Shown here: positions 1 through 3,955 of the stretch, in pieces | Layout: each line of letters opens with the position of its first letter | Numbering within the stretch: the first letter of the stretch is position 1 | Assembly (NCBI GenBank): GCA_019314005.1 | Contig: JAFDAE010000217.1 | Coordinates: 1 to 5,542 of the forward strand | Direction: 5' to 3' | Length of the DNA stretch: 5,542 nt | From: Deltaproteobacteria bacterium | Lineage (GTDB): Bacteria > Desulfobacterota > Desulfobacteria > C00003060 > C00003106 | The notes under the pieces: model-generated | What the model was told of the DNA's origin: nothing | What the model saw: the letters and a program-made list of their open reading frames with translations, nothing else | Database searches by the model: none | Position numbers and translations under genes: made by a program

Positions 1-23
1 TTGCTGGTCCGTTGGTATCGATA

Positions 24-87
24 GCAGGGCACAGGCCTGCCCGTAGCCTGTGCAATCAGCTACAGGCCTCTCAGCCACCCTGAGGCC
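24..87 (+). other. Cluster of overlapping GC-rich hairpins
   Basis: Three overlapping stems are visible. GCACAGGC (29-36) pairs with GCCTGTGC (46-53) around a 9-nt loop. GCCTGT (46-51) can instead pair with ACAGGC (62-67). GGCCTC (65-70) can pair with GAGGCC (82-87). GCAGG (24-28) and CCTGC (36-40) offer another alternative. The stems compete for the same bases, so they look like alternative folds. No gene with a ribosome binding site covers this stretch. Part of it (27-52) resembles the leader at 2875-2895. The function is unknown, and I infer an RNA element rather than a DNA-binding site because the arms are GC-rich and nested. Confidence 0.45.
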
Positions 88-130
88 CAGGACGGAAACT
101 TTGAGCATCAAGGATAGATAGGCCCTATAA

Positions 131-202
131 ACTGATCATGATAAACCCTTATCATCAGTGATCCCACGGCCGATAGAGGTCGAAGACCTTGAATAGCCGT
201 GG
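131..202 (+). other. Two consecutive bulged hairpins
   Basis: Hairpin 1 is ACTG (131-134), a 3-nt bulge, ATGATAA (138-144), loop ACCC, TTATCAT (149-155) and CAGT (156-159). Hairpin 2 is CCACGGC (164-170) paired with GCCGTGG (196-202). It encloses a second stem AGGTC (177-181) with loop GAA and GACCT (185-189), separated by an internal loop. Neither is followed by a T-run, so a factor-independent terminator is unlikely. They could be part of an untranslated RNA, or operators near the AT-rich tract that follows. Confidence 0.5.
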
Positions 203-203
203 A

Positions 204-310
204 TTTATCCCGGTATATAAATATAGATCAGTTATAAATTTATAGATGATTATCTTCGATAATCTATATTTAATGATTAGATATTTATATATATAGGGGT
301 ACATTTTTAT
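204..310. other. AT-rich tract with nested dyad symmetries
   Basis: This stretch is overwhelmingly A+T, unlike the roughly balanced surroundings. It contains the 12-bp palindrome TATAAATTTATA (233-244) and the dyad GATTATC-TTC-GATAATC (248-264). It also has an 11-bp inverted repeat TAAATATAGAT (218-228) with ATCTATATTTA (262-272), and a second inverted repeat TATATAAATAT (214-224) with ATATTTATATA (281-291). TATAGATSA occurs directly at 222-230 and 241-249. Easily melted DNA with dyads and short direct repeats is typical of replication origins and of complex promoter/operator regions. No DnaA box or initiator gene is seen, so the role is open. Confidence 0.5.
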
Positions 311-323
311 CAATGATATCAGC

Positions 324-389
324 AATCCCTATAGAGTAACTTGAGACACTGTAAAGGCCTGATACCGTTGACTAAGCCCTATAGGGATT
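324..389. repeat. 11-bp inverted repeat AATCCCTATAG / CTATAGGGATT
   Basis: AATCCCTATAG (324-334) is the exact reverse complement of CTATAGGGATT (379-389), with 44 nt between. The right arm contains a perfect 10-bp palindrome, CCCTATAGGG (377-386). CCCTATAG therefore recurs directly at 327-334 and 377-384, exactly 50 bp apart. A near-integral number of helical turns would suit a protein binding two sites on one DNA face, but this is inference. One TGAGACACT copy lies inside the interval and a second lies just outside it. Confidence 0.5.
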
Positions 390-475
390 TCAAGCCGTTG
401 AAACCTGAGACACTATTCCAAGATCACCGGCCGTCGTTCGTGCCTGCCGTTTAGCCTGCCACAATGGCAACAAGC

Positions 476-510
476 AGCATGGAATGATACGTGCTTCCAT
501 GTTCCATGCT
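476..510 (+). other. Hairpin with two competing 3' arms
   Basis: AGCATGGAA (476-484) is the exact complement of TTCCATGCT (502-510), a 9-bp stem with a 17-nt loop. The loop holds an adjacent copy of the 3' arm: TTCCATG occurs in tandem at 495-501 and 502-508. CATGGAA can therefore pair with either copy, giving a 10-nt or a 17-nt loop. No T-run follows. It ends 9 bp before the -35 box of the next promoter, so it could insulate upstream transcription or act as an operator. Confidence 0.5.
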
Positions 511-519
511 TCGGCCGGG

Positions 520-548
520 TTGACAACCAGCAACCGGGATGGTATAAA
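520..548 (+). promoter_or_regulatory. Near-consensus sigma70 promoter
   Basis: TTGACA (520-525), a 17-bp spacer and TATAAA (543-548) match the housekeeping sigma consensus at 11 of 12 positions with ideal spacing. Transcription would begin near 555, about 30 nt before the start of the 31-aa membrane peptide. It is the best promoter in the window and suggests recognition by unmodified host RNA polymerase, as is usual for early or constitutive phage transcription. Confidence 0.7.
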
Positions 549-587
549 TGAATTTGGCTTTATATAAAGGATAAAGGGAAATCAAAC

Positions 588-683
588 ATGACCAACAATA
601 TTGACATAACGATTGATTATTACAGGTGGATACTGATTCACGTCGTAGCCTGCCTGGTTATAAACCGTCTCAAGAAGGCCTGA
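588..683 (+). CDS. Small single-span membrane peptide (31 aa)
   Basis: This short gene starts at ATG 588 and stops at TGA 681-683. A purine-rich ribosome binding site (AAAGGG, 573-578) lies 9 nt upstream and a near-consensus promoter lies just before it. The product begins with a polar, acidic stretch (MTNNIDITIDYY), followed by one hydrophobic helix at about residues 13-25 (WILIHVVACLVI), and ends in basic residues (NRLKKA). Basic residues flank the helix on both sides, so the topology is unclear. Its stop codon overlaps the third TGAGACACT repeat. I do not recognise a family. Tiny membrane peptides under strong promoters in phages often modify host membrane processes, but no function can be assigned. 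The promoter and ribosome binding site are the main support for a real gene. Confidence 0.55.
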   Translation: MTNNIDITIDYYRWILIHVVACLVINRLKKA

Positions 684-688
684 GACAC

Positions 689-717
689 TTGACAAGCTTT
701 CAGGGGTCATGTAGAGT
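689..717 (+). promoter_or_regulatory. Candidate promoter upstream of the 590-nt gene-free region
   Basis: TTGACA (689-694) is a perfect -35 box and is separated by 17 bp from TAGAGT (712-717), which matches the -10 consensus at 4 of 6 positions including the first, second and last. Transcription would begin near 724 and enter a region with hairpins but no convincing gene. It could produce a stand-alone RNA or a long leader for the zinc-ribbon gene at 1277. Confidence 0.45.
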
Positions 718-1276
718 TAGGTCTGGATCAAACGTTCTTTCACAATTTGACTTTCACACAGGGGACACGGCACACTCAATCGGTTGTTGGTACCGAGTCT
801 AAAACCAAGGGAACACTGAGGCTTCCGAGTTTCAGCCCAAAAAGAGAGTGAGACAACCTGGGAAACAAACCGGATGAACCGGATGGAAAGTCGAAGGCAC
901 CTGGAAACAGAGTGACCACGGATCAACGACTCACACCGTTCTTTAGTCAAGCCGGGAATGAACGAAGTACCGGCAAGGGTCTTGCTGCTTTTATTGAGCC
1001 GAGACCTTGGTGAGTAAGCTTTTAACGGCAATCTGGGAGACGACAGGCCCGGCCAAATAGTACCGACGACAACTTAGGGAAAAGGCCACCGGCTGCAAAC
1101 GTTATCGATGATAAAGCTCACCCCTGACATTTAACGTGGTGCCCTGTAAACGAGGCACTGCAGGATAATTGACGAACGGTAAAACCCAACGTGGTAGTGA
1201 GTCTAAAGTTTTACCCTATCAATATTCTAATAAATGTCCATCCTCATAAACCCTTGAACACAACGAGGTTATGACT
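718..1276 (+). other. Gene-free region with several hairpins; possible leader or noncoding RNA
   Basis: No open frame here has a credible start and ribosome binding site. Visible structures include CTGAGGCT (816-823) with AGTTTCAG (828-835) around TCCG, 8 bp with two G-U pairs. TCGGT (780-784) pairs with ACCGA (792-796), and CGGCAAG (971-977) with CTTGCTG (981-987), followed by CTTTTATT. The small dyad TTATC-GAT-GATAA lies at 1102-1114. GTGCC (1139-1143) pairs with GGCAC (1154-1158), and GGTAAAAC (1178-1185) with GTTTTACC (1208-1215). AACCGGATG is a tandem 9-bp repeat at 868-885, and GAGTCTAAA recurs at 796-804 and 1199-1207. The promoter-like site at 689 points into it. Whether it is one RNA or several elements cannot be decided by eye. 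Confidence 0.4.
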
Positions 1277-1444
1277 ATGAAGTGCCCCAACTGCAAGCAC
1301 AGCACGAATGTGGTGGAGCACCTGAGTGACGAACAGCTCAACTTCGTCAAAGAAAATGCCAAGTCTGGCATGATCCTTAGATGTTCCGAGTGCAACACCA
1401 ATTTAAACGTAACCGGTGTTGAGTTGGTTAACCTGTTAAATTGA
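1277..1444 (+). CDS. Small zinc-ribbon protein (55 aa)
   Basis: The product is a 55-residue protein with two CxxC pairs, C3-C6 (MKCPNC) and C36-C39 (CSEC). They are separated by a charged segment (residues 14-31) and the C-terminus is mainly hydrophobic. Two CxxC knuckles about 30 residues apart are the classic layout of a zinc ribbon, a fold found in many phage and host nucleic-acid-binding or transcription-associated proteins. An in-frame ATG at 1271 exists, but GAGG (1265-1268) is only 2 nt from it and 8 nt from the ATG at 1277, so 1277 is chosen. The 225-aa gene follows after 23 nt and is probably co-transcribed. DNA or RNA binding is a family-level inference; no specific partner is visible. 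Confidence 0.75.
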   Translation: MKCPNCKHSTNVVEHLSDEQLNFVKENAKSGMILRCSECNTNLNVTGVELVNLLN

Positions 1445-1467
1445 GAGTTTAGAGGAGATTATACCTT

Positions 1468-2145
1468 ATGAATGACACCGAATGTTTTGAAGATTGCAAC
1501 GTACCTGTTTTGTGCATCTGGAAGGGTCAAACACCTTCCATTAATTATGACCGGGTGATTATTCACAACTTCCTACCCCTGGCAGTAATTGGCTTTAGGG
1601 TCACGGAGAACGTGCCTGCACCGGCTCCACCGACCACTGAGGCTGAGTGTGATGCCTTAATCGGTAGGCACCTGTGCCCTGGTTGTGACGTTATGGAAGG
1701 CAAGTGCCCTGATATTTGCTGTGATCCACCGGCCGTTGACGACGGGCAGGACCGTGAAAACTACACAGACGATCAGGACCGTGAAAACTACACGGACGAC
1801 GACGATGTGGAGGCCTGTGAAAACTGCAAACATATCAAGGTTCCATTGTATGCAGAGCCGTGTGACGGTTGCTTTGGTTGTAGTGAGTGGAAGGCAGTGG
1901 GATCAGTGGAGTGGGACTTGTCAGTCGATCCCATGGCACCTGTCCATCCTGAAAGCCTATACCGTGCCGGGTGCTGGATCTCCCTGGAGAACAGGAAGCA
2001 TGATCTGATGTCTGAATGGTCCCTGGCAGCACCTGATTGCAGATTTCAATTTGAAGCTGAGGAACGTGACGAATTGCTCTGCAGCCACGACGACCACAGC
2101 TTGTTCCCTTGTCACTTCGACGAGTGCCCGAGATTAAAGGCCTAA
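1468..2145 (+). CDS. Cysteine-rich acidic protein with an internal tandem repeat (225 aa)
   Basis: A strong AGAGGAG ribosome binding site (1451-1457) lies 10 nt before the ATG. The protein is very rich in cysteine and in Asp/Glu. A first cluster includes C61, C70, C73, C80, C84 and C85. An acidic linker follows with two perfect 9-residue repeats of QDRENYTDD (residues 94-111). A second cluster has C117, C120, C132, C135 and C138. This second cluster (CENCKH...PCDGCFGCSEW) resembles the short C-x2-C...PC-x2-C metal-binding module that recurs in small phage proteins. More cysteines lie near the C-terminus (C191, C205, C215, C220). The likely picture is two or more zinc-binding modules joined by a flexible acidic hinge. 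The function is not recognised. Confidence 0.8.
   Translation: MNDTECFEDCNVPVLCIWKGQTPSINYDRVIIHNFLPLAVIGFRVTENVPAPAPPTTEAECDALIGRHLCPGCDVMEGKCPDICCDPPAVDDGQDRENYTDDQDRENYTDDDDVEACENCKHIKVPLYAEPCDGCFGCSEWKAVGSVEWDLSVDPMAPVHPESLYRAGCWISLENRKHDLMSEWSLAAPDCRFQFEAEERDELLCSHDDHSLFPCHFDECPRLKA
1747..1800 (+). repeat. Tandem 27-bp in-frame repeat inside the 225-aa gene
   Basis: Two adjacent 27-bp units (1747-1773 and 1774-1800) encode QDRENYTDD twice and differ at only two third-codon positions. They are followed by further GAC/GAT codons. The near identity suggests a recent duplication by slippage or unequal recombination that lengthened an acidic linker. Confidence 0.9.
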
Positions 2146-2205
2146 GCCTTGCAGTTGCTTACACAACCCACGAGGGTGGACATCTATGAGAATATTGACA
2201 CAAAC

Positions 2206-2268
2206 CGGGGTCATGTAAATCTAAGATCCAGCACTGCCCGTTCACCCGGGTACCTGGGCTTGACCCTG
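2206..2268 (+). promoter_or_regulatory. Stem-closed leader before the 66-aa membrane protein
   Basis: CGGGGTCA (2206-2213) pairs with TGACCCTG (2261-2268), 8 bp with one G-U, enclosing 47 nt. Inside, GCCC (2236-2239) can pair with GGGC (2256-2259) around the palindrome CCCGGG. The stem closes 28 nt before the ATG at 2297, just ahead of its GGAGG. The same arrangement precedes several genes here. A 10-codon frame (2186-2218) with an upstream GAGG (2172-2175) overlaps the 5' arm and could be a leader peptide, but this is weak. Confidence 0.4.
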
Positions 2269-2296
2269 AAACCTTTTAAAGTGGAGGATTTATATC

Positions 2297-2497
2297 ATGC
2301 ACAGCTTACCAACAATAGTGGTTATGAACATGACCGACGAACAACGGGAAGAGTACAACCGACAAGAGTCTGCACGGATTGCACGTCGGGAAGAACGGGA
2401 ACGAGTTGACCAAATATACCATGCAAATTGCATGAGATTTTGGGGCAGCATGATTGTCATTCTTGCCATTGCAACCATTGCATTTTTCGTAGTTTAA
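2297..2497 (+). CDS. Charged small protein with a C-terminal membrane anchor (66 aa)
   Basis: GGAGG (2283-2287) sits 9 nt before the ATG, which makes this start stronger than the internal ATGs at residues 10 and 12. Residues 13-40 are highly charged (EQREEY..., REERERVDQ) and probably helical. Residues 48-66 are a continuous hydrophobic helix (FWGSMIVILAIATIAFFVV) ending at the C-terminus. This is the pattern of a tail-anchored or C-terminally anchored membrane protein with its charged part most likely in the cytoplasm. An overlapping longer frame in another phase lacks such a site and is treated as a shadow. A holin or spanin role cannot be shown; the single helix and long charged head do not clearly fit either. 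Confidence 0.75.
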   Translation: MHSLPTIVVMNMTDEQREEYNRQESARIARREERERVDQIYHANCMRFWGSMIVILAIATIAFFVV

Positions 2498-2510
2498 TGA
2501 TTTACCACTT

Positions 2511-2566
2511 GGCACCCTTTTGGTCCACCAGGGCTGCACAACAGAGCCCACGGGCAAGGGTGCCCG
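2511..2566 (+). promoter_or_regulatory. Leader with two mutually exclusive stems
   Basis: GGCACCCTT (2511-2519) pairs perfectly with AAGGGTGCC (2556-2564). Inside are TGGT/ACCA (2521-2530) and GGGCT (2531-2535) with AGCCC (2545-2549). The alternative hairpin CGGGCA (2551-2556), loop AGGG and TGCCCG (2561-2566) uses the same 3' bases, so the two folds exclude each other. No T-run follows, so control of translation or RNA processing seems more likely than transcription attenuation. The element is followed immediately by a 22-bp repeat and the ribosome binding site of the 72-aa gene. Confidence 0.5.
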
Positions 2567-2567
2567 G

Positions 2568-2589
2568 TTGCAAACCATTAACCACAAAC
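2568..2589 (+). repeat. 22-bp leader repeat, copy 1
   Basis: A 22-bp sequence beginning TTGCAAACC and ending CCACAAAC lies just before the ribosome binding site (GGGGAG, 2591-2596) of the 72-aa gene. It is identical to copy 2 at 2901-2922. It is A/C-rich and unpaired in the folds seen, as expected of a single-stranded RNA landing site or a translation-enhancing segment. Confidence 0.85.
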
Positions 2590-2603
2590 AGGGGAGAATA
2601 ATT

Positions 2604-2822
2604 ATGTCCGAGTATTTTGATGTAAAGGCAGAAGCTGCCGGGATATCCGGTGACGACGTTAACCGTAGATTACGTGAGGCCCGACGTGGACATGCAGCAC
2701 CGTCTACTGACTGGGTGAATTGCAAACGTATAGCCCGGTGCTTGTGGCCTGACCAGGCAACCCGGGAGATCCACCTGGATGGGTACTATCACTTTGCACC
2801 GTCCAATCCCTGCATGGGATAA
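2604..2822 (+). CDS. Unrecognised small protein (72 aa)
   Basis: The start at 2604 is set by GGGGAG (2591-2596), 7 nt upstream; the same frame is open back to 2520 but without a ribosome binding site there. The product begins MSEYFDVKAEAAGISGDDV and continues with a basic helical stretch (residues 19-29, VNRRLREARRG). The C-terminal half has cysteines at 40, 46 and 70 and several aromatic residues (W37, W48, Y61, Y62, F64). The N-terminal half suggests a short helical, possibly nucleic-acid-contacting, segment. No family is recognised. The leader with alternative stems and the 22-bp repeat directly precede it, so it may be regulated together with the 121-aa gene. Confidence 0.7.
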   Translation: MSEYFDVKAEAAGISGDDVNRRLREARRGHAAPSTDWVNCKRIARCLWPDQATREIHLDGYYHFAPSNPCMG

Positions 2823-2833
2823 TGTTTTACCAG

Positions 2834-2899
2834 GATACACAGGTGAGCAGGGCTACTGAACATAAGCCTAAGCCGGGCACGGCCTGCAGCCTGTGTGTC
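2834..2899 (+). promoter_or_regulatory. Stem-closed multibranch leader before the 121-aa gene
   Basis: GATACACAGG (2834-2843) pairs with CCTGTGTGTC (2890-2899), 10 bp with one T-G wobble. Stacked inside is GCAGG (2847-2851) with CCTGC (2883-2887). Within that, GGCT (2851-2854) can pair with an AGCC, and GCC can pair with GGC around GGGCAC, so the drawing is a branched junction. The 3' half (2875-2895) resembles 27-52 at the start of the window. The stem ends just before copy 2 of the 22-bp repeat. Confidence 0.5.
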
Positions 2900-2900
2900 T

Positions 2901-2922
2901 TTGCAAACCATTAACCACAAAC
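2901..2922 (+). repeat. 22-bp leader repeat, copy 2
   Basis: This is an exact 22-of-22 copy of the element at 2568-2589. It is again placed between a stem-closed leader and a ribosome binding site (GGAGG, 2923-2927). Sequence upstream and downstream of the two copies is not otherwise identical, so the 22 bp were either retained by selection after duplication or placed there separately. Confidence 0.85.
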
Positions 2923-2936
2923 GGAGGTAAATCACC

Positions 2937-3302
2937 ATGTTAGATCCAAGGATCAAAAATGTCATTAATCGGTGGACCCACCATCTTGTAGGCCTGGGTC
3001 ATTCCAAACCATTTATCAGCCGGTTGATTGCCGGTATCGTTGAAAAACGAGGCCCACTGGCCAACGGCTGCACCTGTAACAACTGGGGACCACGTTGGAT
3101 TGAGGACAGCAAGGATCTGTGTTGCCCGGCCTGCTTTGCAGGTGCCCTGGCTGCTGATCAGACCATGTTCGTTAACGGTGTCAAACCCGTAACCACGGCC
3201 ATGGTTGAGCAGTCTCAATCCTGGGGTTTTGACCGTGTCAAGATCCGTCAGTTGAATACCATATCCGGTAATTGGATCAGGTACCAGCACAATTATGGTT
3301 AA
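2937..3302 (+). CDS. Small protein with a cysteine motif (121 aa)
   Basis: GGAGG (2923-2927) lies 9 nt before the ATG. Residues 1-37 look helical and amphipathic (MLDPRIKNVINRW, FISRLIAGIVEKR). A central CTC...LCCPACF segment (C45, C47, C62, C63, C66) may bind a metal ion through CxC and CCxxC elements. The C-terminal part (FDRVKIRQLNTISGNWIRY) is basic and could contact nucleic acid. No known family is recognised. The stop codon TAA overlaps the first base of the repeated hairpin unit at 3302-3347. Confidence 0.75.
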   Translation: MLDPRIKNVINRWTHHLVGLGHSKPFISRLIAGIVEKRGPLANGCTCNNWGPRWIEDSKDLCCPACFAGALAADQTMFVNGVKPVTTAMVEQSQSWGFDRVKIRQLNTISGNWIRYQHNYG

Positions 3303-3347
3303 ACAAATAGCCCGGCAGGGGTCACCCTGACCGGGCTTAAGCTCGTA
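3302..3347 (+). repeat. Bulged-hairpin repeat after the 121-aa gene, copy 1
   Basis: The unit begins at the last base of a stop codon with AACAAATAG. AGCCCGGCAGGG (3309-3320) then pairs with CCCTG-A-CCGGGCT (3325-3337), a 12-bp stem with one bulged A and a GTCA loop. It ends TTAAGCTCGTA. Copy 2 (3954-4003) has the same stem and bulge with a different loop. There is no T-run, so it is not a typical intrinsic terminator. A 3' end stability, processing or protein-binding hairpin fits better. Confidence 0.85.
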
Positions 3348-3375
3348 GAACCCTATAAATAGAGAGGTGACAATA

Positions 3376-3807
3376 ATGTTACGACGTTCTAATAAATATA
3401 CAGATCGACTGACTGCACAGCTTGCAGGAGCCCGTCGGCAAGAAGTCAACAACACCGTAGGACCCCGGGTGATCCAAGGCAAGAACGAATACCTGATGAA
3501 GCACCGGGGTGTCAAGGTTATCGTGACCGATCATGCCCGGCACCAGTGCCGTAAACGTGATAATGGCATGGCAATAGAGACCATGAAACGGTACTTTGTT
3601 CAAGTGGTTGATGGCCTCGTGGACTTTAACTGGAAGTACGACGATCAAGAGATTTTCGTTTACAACCGGTTCTTTCAACGGGGAGTGGTATTAACCGGCC
3701 GTCGTGATTACAGGGGTGGCACTGACCGATGTCTCGTGGTCGTGACCGTCTACCCTTATGGAAAAGCACGGCCCATGAAAGACAGCACGGAGGTGGTTTA
3801 TGTTTGA
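3376..3807 (+). CDS. DUF4258/RelE-like candidate protein (143 aa)
   Basis: GAGG (3364-3367) is 8 nt before the ATG at 3376, so this start is preferred to the in-frame GTG at 3367, which overlaps that site. The first 45 residues are basic and variable. The rest carries TDHARHQCRKR (residues 51-61), the HA-R-R style opening seen in DUF4258 and some RelE-like proteins, then a helix (ETMKRYFVQVV). Two strands follow (EIFVYNRFF, RGVVLT) and a final strand CLVVVTVYP (119-127). Proteins of that type include predicted ribosome-dependent RNases and uncharacterised phage proteins. No antitoxin gene is evident beside it. Family membership is a motif-level judgement only. The next gene overlaps its stop by 8 nt, which indicates translational coupling. 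Confidence 0.7.
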   Translation: MLRRSNKYTDRLTAQLAGARRQEVNNTVGPRVIQGKNEYLMKHRGVKVIVTDHARHQCRKRDNGMAIETMKRYFVQVVDGLVDFNWKYDDQEIFVYNRFFQRGVVLTGRRDYRGGTDRCLVVVTVYPYGKARPMKDSTEVVYV

Positions 3808-3955
3808 TAGACTATTTGATAGATTCCTAAAGTTTTGTGGTAAAAAGGATGGAGAGCCATGCTGGTTGCTGATTTGGGTAGGTCTTGCAATATTCCTGTG
3901 GTGTGCATTTCAACCCTGCCCTGGATGTGAGGGTGGAGTACCTGGAAACTATTAA
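3800..3955 (+). CDS. Tiny tryptophan/cysteine-rich membrane peptide (51 aa)
   Basis: GGAGG (3789-3793) lies 6 nt before an ATG that overlaps the end of the preceding gene by 8 nt, a classic coupled arrangement. The product has a short N-terminal amphipathic segment with a repeat (FDRLFDRF, residues 2-9). One membrane helix follows at about residues 22-38 (WLLIWVGLAIFLWCAF), then a CPGC motif at 40-43 and a glycine-rich tail. The cysteines next to the membrane could form a disulfide if exported. No family is recognised. The next peptide shares an IW...LWC membrane segment, so the two may be distant paralogues. The stop codon is immediately followed by hairpin copy 2. Confidence 0.7.
   Translation: MFDRLFDRFLKFCGKKDGEPCWLLIWVGLAIFLWCAFQPCPGCEGGVPGNY

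Larger units (their letters stand above)
340..689. repeat. Three dispersed copies of C(C/T)TGAGACACT
   Basis: CTTGAGACACT occurs at 340-350, and CCTGAGACACT at 404-414 and 679-689. The third copy overlaps the stop codon of the 31-aa peptide gene and runs into the TTGACA of the following promoter-like site. Around copy three the longer string AAGGCCTGA-N5-TTGAC (675-693) matches 354-372. Such short dispersed motifs in a gene-poor region are candidate binding sites for a phage or host regulator. I recognise no known regulator. Confidence 0.45.

Noticed and set aside
548..574. 8-codon frame (ATG 548) as a leader peptide before the 31-aa gene
   Set aside because: Its ATG overlaps the -10 box, so it would lie before the expected transcription start.
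717..1031. 104-codon open frame on the minus strand in the first gene-free region
   Set aside because: It needs a TTG start without a ribosome binding site, and the translation shows no recognisable domain beyond one CPLC motif.
718..1215. Group I intron, RNase P RNA or tmRNA
   Set aside because: I looked for the conserved core segments of each and did not find them in the expected order.
2195..2227. Promoter starting with TTGACA at 2195
   Set aside because: The -35 box is perfect, but no acceptable -10 box lies at 15-19 bp; the best candidate, TAAGAT, is 21 bp away.
2149..2409. 86-codon frame upstream of and overlapping the 66-aa membrane protein gene
   Set aside because: It starts with TTG, lacks a ribosome binding site and overlaps a frame with a strong GGAGG and a clear membrane segment.
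2822..2914. 30-codon frame whose ATG overlaps the stop of the 72-aa gene (TAATG)
   Set aside because: The junction is suggestive of coupling, but there is no convincing ribosome binding site, and the frame coincides with the 10-bp stem leader and the 22-bp repeat, which explain the sequence better.
3309..3337. Intrinsic terminator at the repeated hairpins
   Set aside because: Stems are strong, but neither copy is followed by a T-run, and genes continue closely downstream on the same strand.
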